Source of the DNA: Spirosoma foliorum
Lineage (GTDB): Bacteria > Bacteroidota > Bacteroidia > Cytophagales > Spirosomataceae
Reading direction: 5' to 3'
NCBI RefSeq assembly: GCF_014117325.1
Contig: NZ_CP059732.1
Span: 434,001 to 498,000 of the forward strand
DNA length: 64,000 nucleotides
Positions within the stretch are counted from its first letter, which is position 1. Every line of letters starts with the position of its first letter. A program made the position numbers and the translations under genes. Below the pieces are notes generated by a model. That model had not been told where the DNA came from, ran no database searches, and saw nothing but the letters and a program-made list of their open reading frames with translations. Below, one piece after another: positions 60,396 through 64,000 of the stretch.

Positions 60396-61619
60396 ATGCT
60401 ATCAACAACCCGCGTTAAACTTTCTGCCATGATGTTTCTCCAGTTTTTTGTGTGGGGAGCCTGGTATGGTCAGATGAGTAAATACCTCTTAACGCAACTT
60501 CATTCAACTGGTGATCAGGTTGGTAATGCCTATGCTGCGTTCTCGCTGGCTATGATCATTGCTCCATTTTTCGTTGGTATGATTGCCGACCGTTACTTTG
60601 CCGCTCAAAAAGTGCTGGGTGTCCTGAACCTGTTGGGAGCCGTTGTTTTGTACTTTATTACCCAAAATACAGATGCTGATAACTTTTTCTATCTGATTCT
60701 GGCTTATTGCATCACGTTTGCTCCAACCCTGGCCCTGACGTCGTCTATTGCCATGCAGCAGATGACAAGTCCTGAAAAAGAGTTTCCGGGTATTCGTGTC
60801 CTAGGTACCGTTTCCTGGATTATCGTAACGAATATTGTTGGTTTCTATGGTTTTGGCGATAAGGTGACCATCTTCCAATTGTCGATGTACGCAGCCGCTG
60901 CGCTGGGCGTGTTTTCGTTTTTCTTACCCGATACACCTCCCAAAGCCACCACATCGACTTCGTTCTCGCAGATTCTGGGGCTTGACGCTTTCAAATTATT
61001 CAAAGACCGCTCGTTTGCTATTTTCTTCCTGTCGTCTGTACTAATCTGTATTCCTCTGTCATTCTATTACGCGATGGCTAACCCTTCGCTGACGGATGGT
61101 GGTATGCTTAATGTGGAGAACAAAATGTCGCTGGGGCAAGCCTCAGAAGTAATTTTCATGCTGTTAATTCCATTAGCCTACACGCGGCTTGGTGTAAAGA
61201 AAATGCTGATCGTTGGTCTGGTAGCCTGGATCGTGCGCTTTGTATGCTTCGGCTACGGTGACGGTGGATCGGGCGAATGGATGCTTTATCTGGCTATTGT
61301 GCTGCACGGTGTATGTTACGATTTCTTCTTCGTAACGGGTCAAATCTATACTGACAATAAAGCGGGCGAGAAAATCAAATCGTCGGCGCAGGGGCTGATT
61401 TCGCTGGCTACCTATGGTATTGGAATGGGTATCGGCTCTAAGCTGTCGGGTATGGTGCTGGATATGTACACCCGTCCTGATGGCACTAAAGATTGGCTGG
61501 CCGTCTGGCTTGTTCCGGCGGGTATTGCCGCTGCGGTATTGATTGTGTTCGTTCTATTGTTTACGGATAATACACGGAAATCGGCCGCAAAAGAGGAGTT
61601 AGTTTCGGGAAGTTTATAA
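60396..61619 (+). CDS. Nucleoside permease (NupG-type MFS)
   Basis: A 407-residue MFS of the nucleoside:H+ symporter family (PF03825). It starts with KLSAMMFLQFFVWGAWYGQM, keeps the GMIADRYFAAQK loop between helices 2 and 3 and has twelve hydrophobic segments. It should take up nucleosides across the inner membrane, which would link functionally to the deaminase/phosphorylase cluster at 13775-17185, although they are not adjacent. It has a normal ATG and is probably monocistronic, 63 bases before the small antitoxin-like gene. Confidence 0.9.
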   Translation: MLSTTRVKLSAMMFLQFFVWGAWYGQMSKYLLTQLHSTGDQVGNAYAAFSLAMIIAPFFVGMIADRYFAAQKVLGVLNLLGAVVLYFITQNTDADNFFYLILAYCITFAPTLALTSSIAMQQMTSPEKEFPGIRVLGTVSWIIVTNIVGFYGFGDKVTIFQLSMYAAAALGVFSFFLPDTPPKATTSTSFSQILGLDAFKLFKDRSFAIFFLSSVLICIPLSFYYAMANPSLTDGGMLNVENKMSLGQASEVIFMLLIPLAYTRLGVKKMLIVGLVAWIVRFVCFGYGDGGSGEWMLYLAIVLHGVCYDFFFVTGQIYTDNKAGEKIKSSAQGLISLATYGIGMGIGSKLSGMVLDMYTRPDGTKDWLAVWLVPAGIAAAVLIVFVLLFTDNTRKSAAKEELVSGSL

Positions 61620-61682
61620 TGAACGGTATAATAGGCAGTGCGTAGGAATTTATAGCGCATTGCCCATTAACTACCTATAGTT

Positions 61683-61880
61683 ATGAGAAGGAAACGGCAA
61701 ATTACTTTCTATGATGACCTGAATGGCCCCCATGCTGATCAGGTAAGGGAGCAAATTGCCATGACTCCAGAGGAGAGATGGCAGGTCTTTATCAAATTGC
61801 GTCGAATGTACTATGGTTTAGTAGGTGATCCTCCGAAACTGTCCAAGGATATTACAATCACGCGGCCGTCATGGATGTAG
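61683..61880 (+). CDS. Antitoxin-like small protein paired with a nucleotidyltransferase
   Basis: A 65-residue basic protein, MRRKRQITFYDDL, with a helix MTPEERWQVFIKLRRMYYGL, which is often seen just before nucleotidyltransferase-type toxin genes in Bacteroidota. Its end overlaps the next gene by 10 bases, so the two are coupled. The role as antitoxin is inferred only from this layout. Confidence 0.7.
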   Translation: MRRKRQITFYDDLNGPHADQVREQIAMTPEERWQVFIKLRRMYYGLVGDPPKLSKDITITRPSWM

Positions 61881-62371
61881 AAAATTCGGAATTTCTAGAG
61901 TTCGTAGCGGCTGCTGATGCGAATCAGTTAGAATACATTCTTATTGGTGGTTTAGCGATGATCCTCAATGGCGCAGTACGCTTTACGCAGGACGCTGATC
62001 TTTGGCTTGAACCGACTAACGAAAATAGGGATCGTTTCATTAAATCACTTTTAGCATTTGGTTATGAGGAAGATCAAGTCCAACGTATGCGAGAAACGGA
62101 CTTTACTCGACCGCAAATGATTCGTATTCACGACATTCCGATGGATGTTCTGACAAGTGTTCATCATCGTTTAGATTATTTTGCTTGTCGTAAACGAGCC
62201 AGAGCATTTACTGCCAAAGAAGGCCAAGTCATCTATTTTCTACACATTAATGATCTACGTGAAACCAAAGTATTGGCTCGCCGTACGAAAGACTTAAACG
62301 ACATCGTAATGATTGATGAAATTATTGACGAGGTCAAGAAAAATAGTGGTTCAGATATAAATAATTCCTAA
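61871..62371 (+). CDS. Nucleotidyltransferase-fold protein, probable toxin
   Basis: A 166-residue protein with the minimal nucleotidyltransferase motif: ILIGGLAMI (GG at 26-27), FTQDADLWLE with Asp41 and Asp43, and a third acidic residue in IPMDVLTS. This pattern is shared by DUF6036 and AbiEii/MenT-type toxins, which add nucleotides to tRNA or proteins. The target is unknown. It is coupled to a small upstream gene and directly abuts the exonuclease III gene (stop 62369-62371, start 62372), so all three probably lie in one transcript. Confidence 0.82.
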   Translation: MDVENSEFLEFVAAADANQLEYILIGGLAMILNGAVRFTQDADLWLEPTNENRDRFIKSLLAFGYEEDQVQRMRETDFTRPQMIRIHDIPMDVLTSVHHRLDYFACRKRARAFTAKEGQVIYFLHINDLRETKVLARRTKDLNDIVMIDEIIDEVKKNSGSDINNS

Positions 62372-63142
62372 GTGCAATTCATTTCCTACAACATTAATGG
62401 CATTCGGGCAGCTATCCGAAATGGGCTGATCGACTGGCTATCCGACAAGAATTTCGATATTATTTGCTTTCAGGAGGTCAAAGCTACTGCCGATGTGGTG
62501 GATTTGACTTTGTTGGAGCAACTGGGTTATCAGTACCATTGGCATGCTGCCGAAAAGAAAGGCTACTCTGGGGTAGCGACGTTTTCTAAAATCGCACCCA
62601 CCAATGTAGTTTTAGGCTGTGGCTTGCCCGTTTATGATTGTGAAGGCCGTATCCTACGCACTGATTTCGGCGACCTGACCCTGTTGAATTGCTATTTCCC
62701 CTCTGGAACATCGGGCGAGTTACGGCAAGGTGTGAAAATGGAGTTTCTGCGTGATTTTTACGACTATATAGAAAATCTGAAAAAGACCCGTCCTAAGTTG
62801 ATCGTTGTGGGCGATTATAACATTGCTCATAATGCCATCGATATTCACGACCCTATACGAAACAAAAACTCAACCGGTTTCTTACCCGAAGAGCGGGCGT
62901 GGATGGATCAATGGTTCGGTTCTGAAATGACTGATTCGTTTCGCTACAAACATCCCGATGAGGTTGCTTATAGCTGGTGGAGTTACCGGGCTGGCGCACG
63001 TGGCAATAACAAAGGCTGGCGTATCGATTATGCTTCGGTCACCGATAATCTTCGTGACCAAATCATTGATTGCCAGATGCTACCCGATGCCGTGCACGCC
63101 GATCATTGCCCGGTATATCTGAACCTGGATTTGACTGATTAA
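62372..63142 (+). CDS. xth: Exodeoxyribonuclease III
   Basis: A 256-residue AP endonuclease/3' exonuclease of the ExoIII family that repairs abasic sites. Catalytic parts are FISYNINGIRAA at the start, Glu35 in CFQEVKA, VVGDYNIAH and the final DH pair in HADHCPVYL. The start is the GTG at 62372, immediately after the previous stop and in register with the family start; there is no ATG nearby. Its placement behind a toxin-like gene is unusual, since xth is a core repair gene. Confidence 0.95.
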   Translation: MQFISYNINGIRAAIRNGLIDWLSDKNFDIICFQEVKATADVVDLTLLEQLGYQYHWHAAEKKGYSGVATFSKIAPTNVVLGCGLPVYDCEGRILRTDFGDLTLLNCYFPSGTSGELRQGVKMEFLRDFYDYIENLKKTRPKLIVVGDYNIAHNAIDIHDPIRNKNSTGFLPEERAWMDQWFGSEMTDSFRYKHPDEVAYSWWSYRAGARGNNKGWRIDYASVTDNLRDQIIDCQMLPDAVHADHCPVYLNLDLTD

Positions 63143-63206
63143 ATTGATGTTCTTGATTTTAGCACATTGATCAGTAGAAGAAAATCAGTTTAATCAGTCA
63201 AATCAC

Positions 63207-63803
63207 ATGAATCCCGGTTCAGACTACTTCCTCATCTACAAACCTTACCTCATGCTCTCGCAGTTTTCGCGGGAAGGGGAGAAGCAAACGTTGGCTGATC
63301 TGGATTTCGATTTTCCGACGGATGTGTACCCAGTCGGGCGGCTCGATGCCGATAGCGAGGGGCTTTTGCTACTAACGAACGATAAGCAATTAAATCATCG
63401 CTTACTCAACCCGAAGTTTCGGCATAATCGCACGTATTATGTTCAGGTGGATGGAGCGTTAACGGAAGGGGCTTGCCAACAGCTAAGCCAAGGGGTTACT
63501 ATTTCGGTAGATGGTAAAGCCTATTCTACATTACCGGCTAATACCCGAATTATAACCGAACCAGGCTTGCCCGAACGGAATCCGCCGATTCGATACCGGG
63601 CTACCATTCCAACGTCCTGGCTGTCTATTTCGCTGCATGAAGGTAAAAATCGGCAGGTGCGTAAAATGACTGCCGCTGTCGGCTTTCCAACCCTCCGGTT
63701 AGTGCGCTGGGCCATTGAAAGCCTCACTGCCGAAGGAATGGTTCCGGGTCAGGTTCGTGAGTTGAGTAGGGCGGAGGTGCTCAATGGATTGAGGCTGAAG
63801 TAG
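63207..63803 (+). CDS. RluE-like 23S rRNA pseudouridine synthase
   Basis: A 198-residue pseudouridine synthase of the RsuA/RluE group lacking the S4 domain. The catalytic Asp47 lies in VGRLDADSEGLLLLTND. RKMTAAVGFPTLRLVRWAI near the C-terminus is the second signature. The form without S4 domain matches RluE, which modifies U2457 of 23S rRNA in E. coli; assignment to that position is inferred. It is followed by a long hairpin. Confidence 0.9.
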   Translation: MNPGSDYFLIYKPYLMLSQFSREGEKQTLADLDFDFPTDVYPVGRLDADSEGLLLLTNDKQLNHRLLNPKFRHNRTYYVQVDGALTEGACQQLSQGVTISVDGKAYSTLPANTRIITEPGLPERNPPIRYRATIPTSWLSISLHEGKNRQVRKMTAAVGFPTLRLVRWAIESLTAEGMVPGQVRELSRAEVLNGLRLK

Positions 63804-63894
63804 CCTGGCCTGGCTGGCGCACCAGCGTCTACGTTCGGGTTGTAAACCCAATTATCCAACCCGGACGTAGACGCTGGTGCGCCGGCCAGGCTAC
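63800..63894. repeat. Long hairpin between the pseudouridine synthase and radC
   Basis: Arms 63800-63842 and 63858-63894 pair over about 38 positions with one 5-base bulge and one mismatch. The core is GGCGCACCAGCGTCTACG. The ends of both arms touch coding sequence: it begins within the last codons of the synthase and its end overlaps the radC stop (63891-63893). GC-richer than the locus-specific palindromes, so it is probably a dispersed repeat. Confidence 0.85.
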
Positions 63895-64000
63895 AAAGTC
63901 CCTTCATCTGCAAAGCTGTAATAAGATTTATCTGTAAAAATCAGGTGATCAAGTACCGGAATATCGAGAAGTCGTCCGGCATCTTTGAGCTTCTTTGTCA
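63891..64000 (-). CDS. radC: RadC family protein, C-terminal end
   Basis: Only the last 36 codons are visible, from the right window edge. They read AGRLLDIPVLDHLIFTDKSY and then YSFADEGTL, the C-terminal metal-binding JAB/MPN end (DHLI plus SFADEG) typical of RadC. RadC proteins were named for DNA repair, but the role is unclear. The stop TAG at 63891-63893 overlaps the end of the long hairpin at 63800-63894. Confidence 0.85.
   Translation of the reverse strand, partial: TKKLKDAGRLLDIPVLDHLIFTDKSYYSFADEGTL

Overview
The window looks like chromosomal DNA of a Bacteroidota bacterium, most likely from the Cytophagales and near Spirosoma. This rests on lineage-typical families (DUF3109, small outer-membrane beta-barrels, a DUF937-OmpA fusion, stand-alone LytTR regulators, a ThuA/sugar-isomerase operon), on the lack of Shine-Dalgarno sequences, and on several Bacteroidota-type -7 boxes (TAnnTTTG) just upstream of genes. 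No tRNA, rRNA, CRISPR array or prophage was seen. Genus placement is inference.

Layout. 1-9.6 kb: start of a GH88/105 hydrolase, dtd, an O-methyltransferase, a LysM lytic transglycosylase, DUF3109, an alkyltransferase-like protein, an FMN reductase with a siroheme-synthesis dehydrogenase, and two paralogous outer-membrane barrels. 9.7-23.5 kb: pgi, a GT39-type glycosyltransferase, a nucleoside-related cluster (adenosine deaminase, phosphoesterase, nucleoside phosphorylase), a GNAT-like gene overlapping a tiny partner, a formamidase-like enzyme, a DHA2 exporter, an M48 protease and a BI-1 protein. 23.5-25 kb: a small AT-rich island with an orphan antitoxin-like gene, an unknown gene, and a chimera of the beta-clamp N-terminus with an Mrr-type nuclease. 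25-40 kb: clpB, a Y1 transposase between two REP-like clusters, an SDR/TspO-like pair, DUF937-OmpA, xseB-xseA, pheS, two LytTR genes, an outer-membrane barrel, radA and a DinB-like protein. 40-48 kb: an AraC regulator divergent from a sugar isomerase, a Gfo/Idh/MocA oxidoreductase and a giant ThuA/beta-propeller/CARDB/cupredoxin protein, probably one carbohydrate operon. 48-64 kb: an orphan histidine kinase, an H1-like protein, an RNA methyltransferase, mutS followed by coupled DUF5677 and RelE-type toxin-antitoxin genes and a Rad52-like gene, a frameshifted vanadium haloperoxidase, an M28 peptidase, a nucleoside permease, a nucleotidyltransferase toxin-antitoxin-like pair, exonuclease III, a pseudouridine synthase and the end of radC.

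Intergenic DNA is unusually rich in long inverted repeats. At least three kinds can be told apart: conserved dispersed hairpins with a shared arm sequence, the transposase-linked REP-like clusters, and locus-specific near-perfect palindromes built of short repeated words, which sit at many gene borders. DNA maintenance is strongly represented (mutS, Rad52-like, xseAB, radA, exonuclease III, radC, an alkyltransferase-like protein). The strongest candidates for something undescribed are the clamp-nuclease chimera at 24261-24923 and the locus-specific palindrome class.
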